Below the pieces are notes generated by a model. The model was not told the origin of the DNA, ran no database searches, and worked only from the letters and a program-made list of their open reading frames with translations. From contig NZ_JACOIK010000002.1 of assembly GCF_014692515.1 (NCBI RefSeq), forward strand, positions 124,001 through 188,000: a DNA stretch of 64,000 bases, in the 5' to 3' direction. The stretch is from Sphingobacterium micropteri. Its GTDB lineage: Bacteria; Bacteroidota; Bacteroidia; Sphingobacteriales; Sphingobacteriaceae. The translations under genes were made by a program, and so were the position numbers. Of this stretch, positions 44,446-54,261 are shown in pieces (position 1 is the first letter of the stretch; every line of letters begins with the position of its first letter).

Positions 44446-47400
44446 ATGCATAATTATATACTTTTCTTGACGTGTTGGCTGGTTAGTATCTCTACTACGC
44501 CGGCGTTAGCGGTTGAGTTCCATTATTTTCGCAACGTACCGTTGGATGCAAAAGCCAGTACGGTACATGCTTTTGCACAAGATAGTCTGGGTTTGTTATG
44601 GCTAGGAAGCAATAATGGGTTGTATCATTATGATGGCTATACGTTGCATGCGGCACCGGGCGGAAAATCTGAATACCAAACGTATATTTATAGCATTGTC
44701 GTGTTGGATGATAGCCGATTGGCATTAGGTACCGAACGGGGTGTTGGCCTATACAATTATAAAAAAGATTGTTATGAAGACCTGCCTATGGTTGATGTTT
44801 CGGACGTCAGGGCCTTATTGCTGGTTGGCGATACCTTATGGATAGGATCTTTGAAAGGCCTGTATACGTATGATATCAAACAAAAAACTTTTTCCAGCTT
44901 TACGGAAAAGTTGAAATCGGAATTGACAAGTCAAATTTATGCCCTAGCCCAACAGGGGGACAAAATTCTTGTTGGAACCTATAACGGACTTTTTGAAGTA
45001 ACGCCGAAGACAGCTGCTGTTCGGCAACTCGTGCTTCCGGAATACCGGAAAGGGGCGAATCAATTTATTAACGCTATCTTGGTTTTTGATCAAGAACATA
45101 TCTATATCGGCACGGAATATGGGTTGTACATTTATGCGGATGACAACGTAAAACTGCTCAAAACGCCGCATTTACAAAAACTCCCCGTGAAGTCCATGAC
45201 GAAGCGTGATGCGGAAACGCTACTGATTGGTACCGATGACGGCCTCTTCGTTTACGGTCCGCAACAACAGAAATTGCAACGCATAAAGCACGACGCGCGA
45301 AACCCGTTTTCCCTGGCAAACAATATTATATGGAGTGTTTTTACCAGTCGGACAGGCGATGTATGGGTCGGGACGGACTTAGGCTTTTCAGGATGGACGG
45401 AAAGATGGCGGGAAAGAAAATTTCCGATCTACCAGTTTACGCGTAGCAGCAATGGCAATAAATTTTATCAGATCTGGCGGGATCGGTCAGGGTGGTACTG
45501 GCTTGGCGGTGATAATGGATTGATACGGACGCCGACTTTCGACGAAAGTGAAACCGAATCCTATTGGTATCGTATGGATGCCGCAAAATATGCGTTACCC
45601 CACAATCGGGTACGGGATATCTATGAGGATCGGGAGGGTATGCTATGGGTAGCATCAGACGGTGGAGTGAGCTTGTTCTATCCACAGACAAAATCATTTA
45701 AAAGTTTTATGATTGTGGACCGTAGTGGGCAGAAAAATGCGAAATGGGCCTATGACCTCGAGGAGGATAGAAAAGGAAACCTGTGGGTGGCAACCTATAT
45801 GGGAGGGGTTTTCGTCGTTCCGAAAGAAAGTTTAAAAAAGGCAACCAATGGGTATGTTATCGGCGAAAGTTATGATCAGTCACGCGGACTGTTAGCTAAT
45901 TTTGCGAATCAGGTTTTGCTGGATCATCAAGATCGGATGTGGGTACTCTTCTACAACAGAGGTATAAATGTCATTGATGTACATACCAGGCAAATAGCGG
46001 AGATTAAGGGTGTAGATGGCAAGGCGATATCGGATGCGGTATTTATGCTGATCGATGCGGAAGGAACGGTTTGGGTAGGGGAACATGGCAGGCTGCTGCG
46101 TATAGCTAAGGATGGGAACAAAGAATCGATTGCGTTTGATCCGCATGGAAAGGGAGAAGTGACTGCGATGGAAGATGTAGGAGACCACCTTTGGATAGCC
46201 AATAATGTAGGCGTTTGGAAGATACATAAGAAAACCTTCCACAGCGTATTAGTACGCTATGGAGGCGGTGTCACAACCCTATTTTACCGGACAGATACGA
46301 AGGATGTTTTGCTGGGCGGGATCAACGAAGTGGTGGTACTGCCGGCTATGGGACCTACCGAGCAACCAAGGTCTGCATCGACTATCGTACTTACCGCAAT
46401 GTATATCAACAATGAGCGTTTTGGGGCTAGTGGGTATGGCTTGCGCTACCGCCATGAGATTGTGCTAGAACATCAGCAGAATAACCTTCGACTGGAGTTT
46501 TCCGACCTGGATTATGGAAATCAGCTGGGGCATCGCTTGGCGTATGCATTTAAGGCACCGAATGAAACCTGGATACCGCTGGAGCAGGATGACAACAGGA
46601 TACAGCTTAGCAACCTGCAATCGGGTGATTATACCTTGCAGGTAGCGAAGATCGATATGTTGGGACAGGTTATTTCTGAAATTTCGCTTTACGAGATTAA
46701 GGTTAACTATCCCTGGTATGCAACGGTTTGGGCAAAGGTGATTTATGCGTTAGCGATGCTGGGACTCCTCCTGTGGATATTAAACTTTTTTCGGGTGCGA
46801 AACAAGCTGAAATGGGAACGGAGGGAGCGAAAGAAAGTCATGGAGCTTTCTCGGATGAAGATGGATTTCCTAACGGCGGTATCGCACGATCTCAAAAATC
46901 CATTAAGCCTGATCTTGGCACCTGTCAGTCAACTGATGCTGAAAACCAAAAACCCAGATAATAAAAAGTTATTGGACGGCGTGCATCGGAATGCGATGAA
47001 AATTAATAATCTGATTCAGGAGGTGATGACGTTTGAAAAGATAGATGATCGTTCAGACGTGGGCGAATTGATTACCTCGCAGCTGGATATAACGGCTTTT
47101 GTAGAACGTTGTTTAAACGAATGGAAGCAGCTGGACTTGTATAAGCATATGGAATGGCGATTGGTGTCGGATATCCCCAGCTTCCTTATCCAAACGGATG
47201 CAGCTAAGCTAGAATCTATGTTGAACAACTTGCTTTCTAATGCTTGTAAATATAGTAAGTCGGAGGGAGCCATAGTGGAACTGTATCTGGGACGTAGTGA
47301 AAAGGGTATTGTCTTTACTATTCGGGACAATGGAATCGGTATAAAGAAAAAGGATTTACCTTATGTATTTAGTAAATTCTACCGGGCAACGGCAGACGAG

Positions 47401-48348
47401 GTGCAAGCCATTGATGGAACGGGAGTAGGTCTTTATCTAGTTCGCAATTATGCGGGACAACTGGGCTGGACGGTGGAACTCGATTCGCAGTGGATGGAAG
47501 GAACCACCGTGACTATGGAGATACCGGTAAGTAGCGCCTACGTGATGCCAAGTGATGAAGAAGTCGAAAAGGAGAGAAAAAAGCTGCTGATCGTAGAGGA
47601 TAATGAAGAGTTGTCATCTTTTTTACGGTTGGCTTTTGAAAATATATATGATTGCCGAACCGTGGTAGATGGGCGGGCAGCAATTGATTTAATAGATCAT
47701 TCTTTTAAACCTGATATGATCGTGTCCGATGCCATTATGCCCAGAATGGACGGCCTGGAAATGGTACGGCAATTGCGTAAGCGGACCGACACCGCTATTA
47801 TTCCGGTCATTCTATTGACGGCTGTGCGTGACGAACAGCTTCAACGTGCGGGGATTGCGGCGGGCGTAGATGCCTTCGTCCAGAAACCATTTGATTTGGA
47901 GTTGTTGAAGTTACAGATGCAGCAACTGCTCTTGAAAAAGACGACATTACAAACCAAGCTGCGTATAGATGAACTGTGTGAACCTCGCGAACAACAGATT
48001 GCTGTATCACCCGACGAGCAATTGTTGAATAAAATAACACGGGTTATCGAAGATGCGATGGACGATTCCGATTTTTCGGTGCAAAGGCTAGCTGATGAGG
48101 CAGGTGTAAGTGCGAAGCAGCTGTATCGAAAAATAAAACAATTGACAGGACATACGCCGGTAACCTATATCCGGACAGTAAGGATGAAAAAGGCGGCATT
48201 ACTGTTGCGCCAACGGAAGTTCACCGTCGCTGAGGTGATGTATATGGTTGGGTATGCGAATGCATCTTATTTCTCCAAATGCTTTCAGGAAGAATTTGGA
48301 ACAACACCTAAAAATTATATGGACCAACTAAATGGGAATCCTTCTTAA
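44446..48348 (+). CDS. Hybrid two-component system (HTCS) sensor-regulator of the galactan locus
   Basis: One polypeptide with all parts of a two-component system. After a signal peptide (about 1-22) come two seven-bladed propellers of Reg_prop repeats (LGLLWLGSNNGLYHYDG and many like it, to about residue 650), a Y_Y_Y domain, a membrane helix near 757-776, a HisKA domain with phospho-accepting His814 (VSHDLKNPLSLI), a HATPase domain (NLLSNACKYS, DNGIGI, GTGVGLYLV), a receiver domain with Asp1095 (IVSDAIMPRMDG) and a C-terminal AraC-type helix-turn-helix (DFSVQRLADEAGVSAKQLYR). These sensors bind an oligosaccharide in the periplasm and switch on the adjacent locus; here the likely ligand is a galacto-oligosaccharide. 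Confidence 0.93.
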   Translation: MHNYILFLTCWLVSISTTPALAVEFHYFRNVPLDAKASTVHAFAQDSLGLLWLGSNNGLYHYDGYTLHAAPGGKSEYQTYIYSIVVLDDSRLALGTERGVGLYNYKKDCYEDLPMVDVSDVRALLLVGDTLWIGSLKGLYTYDIKQKTFSSFTEKLKSELTSQIYALAQQGDKILVGTYNGLFEVTPKTAAVRQLVLPEYRKGANQFINAILVFDQEHIYIGTEYGLYIYADDNVKLLKTPHLQKLPVKSMTKRDAETLLIGTDDGLFVYGPQQQKLQRIKHDARNPFSLANNIIWSVFTSRTGDVWVGTDLGFSGWTERWRERKFPIYQFTRSSNGNKFYQIWRDRSGWYWLGGDNGLIRTPTFDESETESYWYRMDAAKYALPHNRVRDIYEDREGMLWVASDGGVSLFYPQTKSFKSFMIVDRSGQKNAKWAYDLEEDRKGNLWVATYMGGVFVVPKESLKKATNGYVIGESYDQSRGLLANFANQVLLDHQDRMWVLFYNRGINVIDVHTRQIAEIKGVDGKAISDAVFMLIDAEGTVWVGEHGRLLRIAKDGNKESIAFDPHGKGEVTAMEDVGDHLWIANNVGVWKIHKKTFHSVLVRYGGGVTTLFYRTDTKDVLLGGINEVVVLPAMGPTEQPRSASTIVLTAMYINNERFGASGYGLRYRHEIVLEHQQNNLRLEFSDLDYGNQLGHRLAYAFKAPNETWIPLEQDDNRIQLSNLQSGDYTLQVAKIDMLGQVISEISLYEIKVNYPWYATVWAKVIYALAMLGLLLWILNFFRVRNKLKWERRERKKVMELSRMKMDFLTAVSHDLKNPLSLILAPVSQLMLKTKNPDNKKLLDGVHRNAMKINNLIQEVMTFEKIDDRSDVGELITSQLDITAFVERCLNEWKQLDLYKHMEWRLVSDIPSFLIQTDAAKLESMLNNLLSNACKYSKSEGAIVELYLGRSEKGIVFTIRDNGIGIKKKDLPYVFSKFYRATADEVQAIDGTGVGLYLVRNYAGQLGWTVELDSQWMEGTTVTMEIPVSSAYVMPSDEEVEKERKKLLIVEDNEELSSFLRLAFENIYDCRTVVDGRAAIDLIDHSFKPDMIVSDAIMPRMDGLEMVRQLRKRTDTAIIPVILLTAVRDEQLQRAGIAAGVDAFVQKPFDLELLKLQMQQLLLKKTTLQTKLRIDELCEPREQQIAVSPDEQLLNKITRVIEDAMDDSDFSVQRLADEAGVSAKQLYRKIKQLTGHTPVTYIRTVRMKKAALLLRQRKFTVAEVMYMVGYANASYFSKCFQEEFGTTPKNYMDQLNGNPS

Positions 48349-48385
48349 TTAACTTATTAACAGGTTTTTATTTCTTTATTTGAGC

Positions 48386-48431
48386 TTTCGGACAGTCGGA
48401 ATGTCCGATTTGTGTTAGGCTTTGTCCGAAA
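48386..48431. promoter_or_regulatory. Cluster of TCGGA/TCCGA half-sites, candidate HTCS operator
   Basis: TTTCGGACA (48386-48394), TCGGA-ATG-TCCGA (48396-48408) and TTTGTCCGAAA (48421-48431) make four related half-sites in 46 bases between the HTCS stop and the first enzyme gene. TAGGTTTG at 48460-48467 could be the -7 box downstream of them. Binding by the HTCS is inference. Confidence 0.5.
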
Positions 48432-48504
48432 CGTGGTCGCTTTAATTGGTAATGCTTGTTAGGTTTGTGTTATTATTTCGCTAACATAAAATTATAAAAC
48501 AAAT

Positions 48505-51081
48505 ATGATCATGCGTAAATGTGTTCTAGGTTTCTTTGCCTGTTTTTTCTTCTTGGCTGTTTTTGCACAAGCTGATAAAAATGTACCTACTATCTATGTG
48601 GATAAACAGGGGGTGATGCGGTGGTCGGATACGAAGCAGGAAGCTTCTTTTTTTGGTGTAAATTATACGACGCCTTTTGCACATGCTTACCGGACGTTAC
48701 AATATAAAGGGGTAGACCGCAAAGAAGCGATTGATCGCGACGTTTATCATCTTGTACGATTAGGTTTCAATGCTTATCGTATCCATATCTGGGATGTGGA
48801 AATTGCAGATGGGGAAGGTAATTTGCTGGAAAACGAACACCTGGAATTATTAGATTATCTCTTGTTCAGGTTGCAGGAAAACGGTATCCGGATACTGATA
48901 ACCGCCATGACGAACTTCGGGAATGGCTATCCCGAACGTAATGTACAGACGGGCGGGTTCTCGTATTTATACGACAAGTGTCAGATACATACGAACCCGC
49001 AAGCTATAGCTGCTCAAAAGCGGTATATCACCGGACTCCTGCGCCATGTAAACCCCTATACGGGGTTTGCCTATCAGGATAATCCCTATGTGGTGGGCTT
49101 TGAAATTAATAACGAACCTTGCCATACCGGCGAGGTGGGTACTACGGAGCACTATATCCGTGAAATGCTGGCTGCGATGAAGAAAGCGGGGAATAAGAAA
49201 CCGGTTTTTTACAATGTGAGCCATAACATGGAACATGTATCGGCCTACTTTAAATCGGATGTGCAGGGAACAACGTACCAATGGTATCCTATCGGATTGG
49301 TCGCGGGGAAGGAGCGAAAAGGTAATTTTCTTCCCTATGTGGCTCGTTATGATATTCCGTTTGCAAATGAAAAAGGCTTTACCAATAAAGTCAAAGCGGT
49401 GTATGAGTATGATCCCGCGGATATCGTATATAGTTATATACATCCTGCAATGAGCCGCACATTCCGCGCGAACGGTTTCCAGTGGATAACGCAATTTGCG
49501 TACGATCCGCTGGATATGGCAGCATACAATACCGAATACCAAACCCACTATCTGAACCTAGCCTATACGCCAGCGAAAGCGATCAGTATGATGATCGCGG
49601 CTGAAACAGCCTATAGAATCCCGCGAAATCAGTCTTTCCCAGCTTATCCGCAAGATACGCTGTATGGGGATTTTATGGTGAGCTATCAACAGGATCTCGC
49701 GGTAATGAATGTGGATACCGCTTTTTATTATACCAATAATACGGATGTACGGCCGAAAAGCGCGCAAGCATTACGAAAAATAGCCGGACATGGAAGCTCG
49801 CCGGTAGTGGCTTATAGTGGCTCGGGCACCTATTTTTTGGATAAATTGCAGGATGGGGTGTGGCGTCTGGAGGTGATGCCTGATGCGGAGATGGTGAACG
49901 ATCCCTTTGCAAAGCCGTCTTTATCCAGGGAGGTGGTACAGATTCTTTGGTCGGAAAATAACTTGGAAATTCGCTTGCCCGATCTAGGAGAGGATTTTTC
50001 CTGGAAGCAATTAGCACCCGAAACTTCGTTACGCGGACAGGCGGACCGAACAGTGATGACGGTGAAACCTGGGGTCTATATACTTGGTCGGAAAGACCAA
50101 CCGGCGTGGGAAGAATGGAACAGCTCGACGGTATGGAACCGTTATCCATTAGGGCATTTTGTGGCGCCGGCGGCGTCCGTACAACAGTCGCCCACGGTCG
50201 TACATACCCCTGCTGGTTATCACGAACGTGGTCAGGATCTCGTTATTTCCCTCCAGGTCGTATCGGCTGTGGCACCTGACTCGGTGATTGTTCAAACGGA
50301 TGAAATATCATTTTGGCGAGATGACAATACGTATATAAAGCTGGAAAATAAAGAAGGATATCGGTATGTCGGCCGTTTTCCCCAATCTATGCTTCGCGGG
50401 GATAGGGTCCGTTATACGGCGACGGTATATGTGGAGGGCAAAAAATACACCTTTCCGCAGGGAACATCGGGGGCACCATTGGATTGGGACACGGCTATAG
50501 ACACGTATTGGACGACAGCGATTGTTGACCGCATGACGCCTATTGTGCTTGCAGAATCGTTGTCGGCGCAGCCCGGATGGGAAACCTATGCTATTCCCGA
50601 AACAGCCTATAGCCAGGTACGGAAAACACAAAGAGATCCGATGACGGTACCGATGTGGTCCTATACGTTTACCAGGCACGATAGCGAGACGAAATTTTTC
50701 TGGTTGAAAGATATCAAACAGGTAGTTGCGGAGCGGAAGTACAAGATCGATGAGGTGAAAAATCTGATGATAGCGGTGGGGAATCAATCGTTTGGCGGAA
50801 AGATACAAATAGGATTCGTATCCAACATGGGGTATACGTATTCGGCAACGGTAGCGCTGGAGAAGGATGCGCAACAGACACTTCGTGTTCCTTTGGAGGA
50901 ATTAACACTGGTGCCGACGGCCTTGTTACCAGCGCCCTATCCCACCTTTTTAGAACGTTATTTTGTGCCGGTGACACCGATATCGTTCGCTATCCAGGAT
51001 AGCGAGAAATTGATCATTTCGACGGACGGCGCCGTAGATCAACACGCTGTCATCACCATCGGAGCGGTATGGATGGAATAG
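48505..51081 (+). CDS. Clan GH-A glycoside hydrolase, GH147/GH5-like, probable beta-galactosidase
   Basis: A signal peptide (about 1-22, ending AVFAQ) precedes a TIM-barrel: FFGVNYTTPFAHAYR, RDVYHLVRLGFNAYRIHIWD and GFEINNEPCHTG, in which Glu204 in N-E-P is the expected acid/base. The nucleophile is probably one of the glutamates in VYEYDPADIV or AYNTEYQTHYLNL. The C-terminal 350 residues are beta-rich. The family looks like GH147, known from beta-galactan loci of gut Bacteroides, or a GH5 relative; I cannot settle this without a search. The locus content (GH53, GH2) supports a galactan role. Confidence 0.7.
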   Translation: MIMRKCVLGFFACFFFLAVFAQADKNVPTIYVDKQGVMRWSDTKQEASFFGVNYTTPFAHAYRTLQYKGVDRKEAIDRDVYHLVRLGFNAYRIHIWDVEIADGEGNLLENEHLELLDYLLFRLQENGIRILITAMTNFGNGYPERNVQTGGFSYLYDKCQIHTNPQAIAAQKRYITGLLRHVNPYTGFAYQDNPYVVGFEINNEPCHTGEVGTTEHYIREMLAAMKKAGNKKPVFYNVSHNMEHVSAYFKSDVQGTTYQWYPIGLVAGKERKGNFLPYVARYDIPFANEKGFTNKVKAVYEYDPADIVYSYIHPAMSRTFRANGFQWITQFAYDPLDMAAYNTEYQTHYLNLAYTPAKAISMMIAAETAYRIPRNQSFPAYPQDTLYGDFMVSYQQDLAVMNVDTAFYYTNNTDVRPKSAQALRKIAGHGSSPVVAYSGSGTYFLDKLQDGVWRLEVMPDAEMVNDPFAKPSLSREVVQILWSENNLEIRLPDLGEDFSWKQLAPETSLRGQADRTVMTVKPGVYILGRKDQPAWEEWNSSTVWNRYPLGHFVAPAASVQQSPTVVHTPAGYHERGQDLVISLQVVSAVAPDSVIVQTDEISFWRDDNTYIKLENKEGYRYVGRFPQSMLRGDRVRYTATVYVEGKKYTFPQGTSGAPLDWDTAIDTYWTTAIVDRMTPIVLAESLSAQPGWETYAIPETAYSQVRKTQRDPMTVPMWSYTFTRHDSETKFFWLKDIKQVVAERKYKIDEVKNLMIAVGNQSFGGKIQIGFVSNMGYTYSATVALEKDAQQTLRVPLEELTLVPTALLPAPYPTFLERYFVPVTPISFAIQDSEKLIISTDGAVDQHAVITIGAVWME

Positions 51082-51276
51082 TATAAATCTAAATATATAA
51101 TACACAGTAACAGGAGATATCCACGATTGCATAACCACAAACTGGAATGAAATAACCGAGCTTGTGAGTTCATCGAAGATAATCTGGATATTCCATATGG
51201 ACATTAAAAGACAAACCGAGTGTAACGAGCTCATTTATATAAATGAATACTTACACTTATAAATAATTATAAACAT
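51082..51276. promoter_or_regulatory. Leader of the susCDE genes with a 16-bp palindrome
   Basis: A 195-base gap before susC. TCATTTATATAAATGA (51231-51246) is a perfect palindrome 30 bases before the ATG. Similar words ACCGAG...GAG(C/T)TCAT occur twice (about 51155 and 51214). No confident -33/-7 promoter pair is seen. Confidence 0.4.
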
Positions 51277-54261
51277 ATGAAATCTTTTACGATAAAAATT
51301 GGTGTTGCCTGTTTGTCGTTGGTTTGCGGTACCGGAGGTATGATGCTTTCCGGATCGGTATATGCCGGCACACAGGAGAAGACGGTGTTCCGATTCCAAC
51401 AACTTGTTCAGGGCGTGGTCCGGAATCAGGACGGGATACCCTTGCAGGGAGTCTCCGTGCGGGTAGTCGGTACAAATGTGGGCACATTGACCGCAGAAGA
51501 TGGGACGTACCGCATATCGCTGCCTGCAGGATCTAAACAACTCGCGTTTACTTTCCTTGGACATGAGGAGCAAACGCTGACGGCGGCGGGTAACGTACTA
51601 GACGTTTTCCTGAAGGAAGGAGGAAATGTACTCGAAGAACTCGTGGTGGTGGGATATGGTAGTATGACCAAGAAAGATTTAACGGGTTCGGTGAGTACCG
51701 TGAACAGCAAAGATTTTAATGGGGGACTGGTGGGATCGCCCGAACAGCTGATCAACGGAAAATCGGCTGGTGTGCAGGTGATGTCGAACAGCGGTTCGCC
51801 AAGTGCCGGAAGTACGATCCGTATACGTGGAGGAGCTTCTTTGAGTGCAAGTAATGATCCGCTTATTGTACTGGATGGTGTACCCTTAGAGGCCGGAGGT
51901 ATCAGTGGTAACAGTGGTAATTTTCTGAGCCTCATTAACCCCAACGATATCGAAAGTATGACGATTTTGAAAGATGCTTCGGCAACGGCTATCTATGGAT
52001 CACGGGCATCGAACGGCGTGTTGTTGATTACGACAAAAAAAGGGAAAGGTGATCAACTGCGCTTTTCGGTATCCTCCGTGTTCTCTGCTCAACAACCTTG
52101 GGGTGTAGCGGATATGCTGGGTACGGACGAGTTTCGGGCATTGATCGATTCGAAAGGTAACGATAAACAAAAAGGACTTGTTGGTGAGGCTGATACGGAT
52201 TGGCTTCAAGAGGTCTTTCAGACGGCGTGGGGAACAGATGATAACCTAAGTGCCACGGGTAAGATTGCCGGACGTGTACCCTTTAGAGCATCGGCAGGTT
52301 ACTATAATCAACAGGGAACCTTGCTGACGGATAGAGCGGAACGGGTCACCGGATCGCTTGTATTGAACCCTTCGTTTTTGGAGGATCATCTTCAAGTGAC
52401 CGCAAATCTGAAAGGATCCCGCAATAATAACCGATTTGCGAATACGGACGCGATCTGGACAGCGATGGCTTTTAATCCTACACAGCCCATTTATTCAGGG
52501 GACGATGCCTATGGGGGATATTATGAAAGTCTAGACAATGCAGGCCTTCCGGCGACCGGGGCAAACCTCAACCCACTCGGCCTGTTGCATCAGGAGAAAC
52601 ACCGGAGCCACGTGAACCGTTTAATTGGTAATCTCGATATGGATTATAAATTTCATTTTTTACCGGAATTGAAAGCGCATGTGACCCTTGGCTACGATTA
52701 TGCGAAAGGGGAAGGATATAATCATATACCGGCAACAGCCGCGAATAGTTTTTTAATTGGTGGAGCCTATGATACATACGAGGAGACATTAAAAAACCGG
52801 CTGTTTACCGGCTATCTCCATTACCAAAAGGAACTTCCGGATTTAAAGAGCAATCTGGAACTGACGGTAGGGCATGACTATCAGTATTGGAGTGCTACCC
52901 GTCCGCCAATTACCTATTACAATGATCGGGAGGAGGTACGTTCGACGGCTATAGCGCGAGATCAACGGCATACGTTGATGTCGATTTATGGGAGGCTGAA
53001 TTACAGTTATGATAGCCGTTATTTATTGACCGCGACCGTAAGGCGTGATGGAACCTCTCGCTTCAGTCCGGAAAACCGCTGGGGAACATTTCCTTCATTG
53101 GCGCTGGCTTGGCGGCTTTCGGAAGAACAATTCCTAAAGGAAACGTCGTTTCTGGACGATTTAAAACTGCGGGCAAGCTACGGGGTGACGGGCCAACAGG
53201 AAGGTATCGGGAATTATGGCTATCTGCCTATTTATAATCAAGGAACGCCTTACGCCCAATATCGTTTTGGGAACCAATACCACTTGGTCTACCGGCCTTC
53301 GGTGTATGTGCGGGATTTACGTTGGGAAACGACGAAGGCATTTAATTATGGTCTGGATTTCGCCCTGTTCCAGAACCGTATATCGGGAGCTGTCGATTAT
53401 TACACGCGTAAAACGCATGATTTATTGGCCAATGTGGCGGTGCCGGCTGGAACTAACTTCGATCAGATGGCAACAACGAATGTGGGCAATATTGAAAGCC
53501 GTGGGTTTGAATTCCAATTGAATACGGTGCCGATCGATCGGGAAGATCTGCGTTGGGAGGTGAACTTGAATGCTACCAGTCAACACATGAAGGTGACAAA
53601 CATCACGATGGTGCCCGACGCTTCATCGGTGGGAACGTATGCCGGACCCGAGGTGAACGAGCGTGGTATACAAATCTTGACACCTGGATATGAACCGTAT
53701 ATGTTCTATGTATACAAGCAAATGTATGATGAGACGGGAAAACCGCTGGAAGGGGTATACGCAGATCTGAATGGAGACGGCGGCATAAACGAAAGTGATC
53801 TCTATCGCTATCAGTCGCCAGCAGCAGATTGGCTATTTGGATTCAATACACAGGTGTCATACAAAAAATGGTCGGCCTCCACGACGTTAAGAGCACACGT
53901 AGGCAATTATGTGTATAATAATACCAAAATGAACCTGAGTGCGTGGGAAACGCTACAGTATGTGGATCCGGCACTCAACAACTTACATCGGGACTATCTC
54001 CGGACTGGTTTTCAGGCCAGACAGTATTTTTCGGATTACTACGTAGAGAATGGTTCGTTTCTGCGTATGGAAAATATTTCGTTGGGTTATCATGTGGGAC
54101 GTATAGGTCGTATTTCGAATCTACGGCTTGGCGCGATCGTACAAAATGTGTTTGTTATCAGCAAATACACAGGAATAGATCCTGAGGTACCCAACGGTTT
54201 TGATAGCTCGTTCTATCCGCGCTCCAGGACGTATTCTTTAAGTATAAACTTAGACTTTTAA
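51277..54261 (+). CDS. susC: SusC/RagA-like TonB-dependent outer-membrane transporter
   Basis: Imports oligosaccharides, here probably galactan fragments, across the outer membrane with energy from TonB. A signal peptide (about 1-30) is followed by a carboxypeptidase-D-like domain (QGVVRNQDGIPLQGVSVRVV), the conserved ELVVVGYG stretch with the TonB box region, a plug domain (GKSAGVQVMSNSGSPSAGST, RIRGGASLSASNDPLIVLDG, SATAIYGSRASNGVLLITTK) and a 22-strand barrel that ends SRTYSLSINLDF with terminal Phe. It has 994 residues, normal for the family. It shares one base with the susD start. Confidence 0.93.
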   Translation: MKSFTIKIGVACLSLVCGTGGMMLSGSVYAGTQEKTVFRFQQLVQGVVRNQDGIPLQGVSVRVVGTNVGTLTAEDGTYRISLPAGSKQLAFTFLGHEEQTLTAAGNVLDVFLKEGGNVLEELVVVGYGSMTKKDLTGSVSTVNSKDFNGGLVGSPEQLINGKSAGVQVMSNSGSPSAGSTIRIRGGASLSASNDPLIVLDGVPLEAGGISGNSGNFLSLINPNDIESMTILKDASATAIYGSRASNGVLLITTKKGKGDQLRFSVSSVFSAQQPWGVADMLGTDEFRALIDSKGNDKQKGLVGEADTDWLQEVFQTAWGTDDNLSATGKIAGRVPFRASAGYYNQQGTLLTDRAERVTGSLVLNPSFLEDHLQVTANLKGSRNNNRFANTDAIWTAMAFNPTQPIYSGDDAYGGYYESLDNAGLPATGANLNPLGLLHQEKHRSHVNRLIGNLDMDYKFHFLPELKAHVTLGYDYAKGEGYNHIPATAANSFLIGGAYDTYEETLKNRLFTGYLHYQKELPDLKSNLELTVGHDYQYWSATRPPITYYNDREEVRSTAIARDQRHTLMSIYGRLNYSYDSRYLLTATVRRDGTSRFSPENRWGTFPSLALAWRLSEEQFLKETSFLDDLKLRASYGVTGQQEGIGNYGYLPIYNQGTPYAQYRFGNQYHLVYRPSVYVRDLRWETTKAFNYGLDFALFQNRISGAVDYYTRKTHDLLANVAVPAGTNFDQMATTNVGNIESRGFEFQLNTVPIDREDLRWEVNLNATSQHMKVTNITMVPDASSVGTYAGPEVNERGIQILTPGYEPYMFYVYKQMYDETGKPLEGVYADLNGDGGINESDLYRYQSPAADWLFGFNTQVSYKKWSASTTLRAHVGNYVYNNTKMNLSAWETLQYVDPALNNLHRDYLRTGFQARQYFSDYYVENGSFLRMENISLGYHVGRIGRISNLRLGAIVQNVFVISKYTGIDPEVPNGFDSSFYPRSRTYSLSINLDF

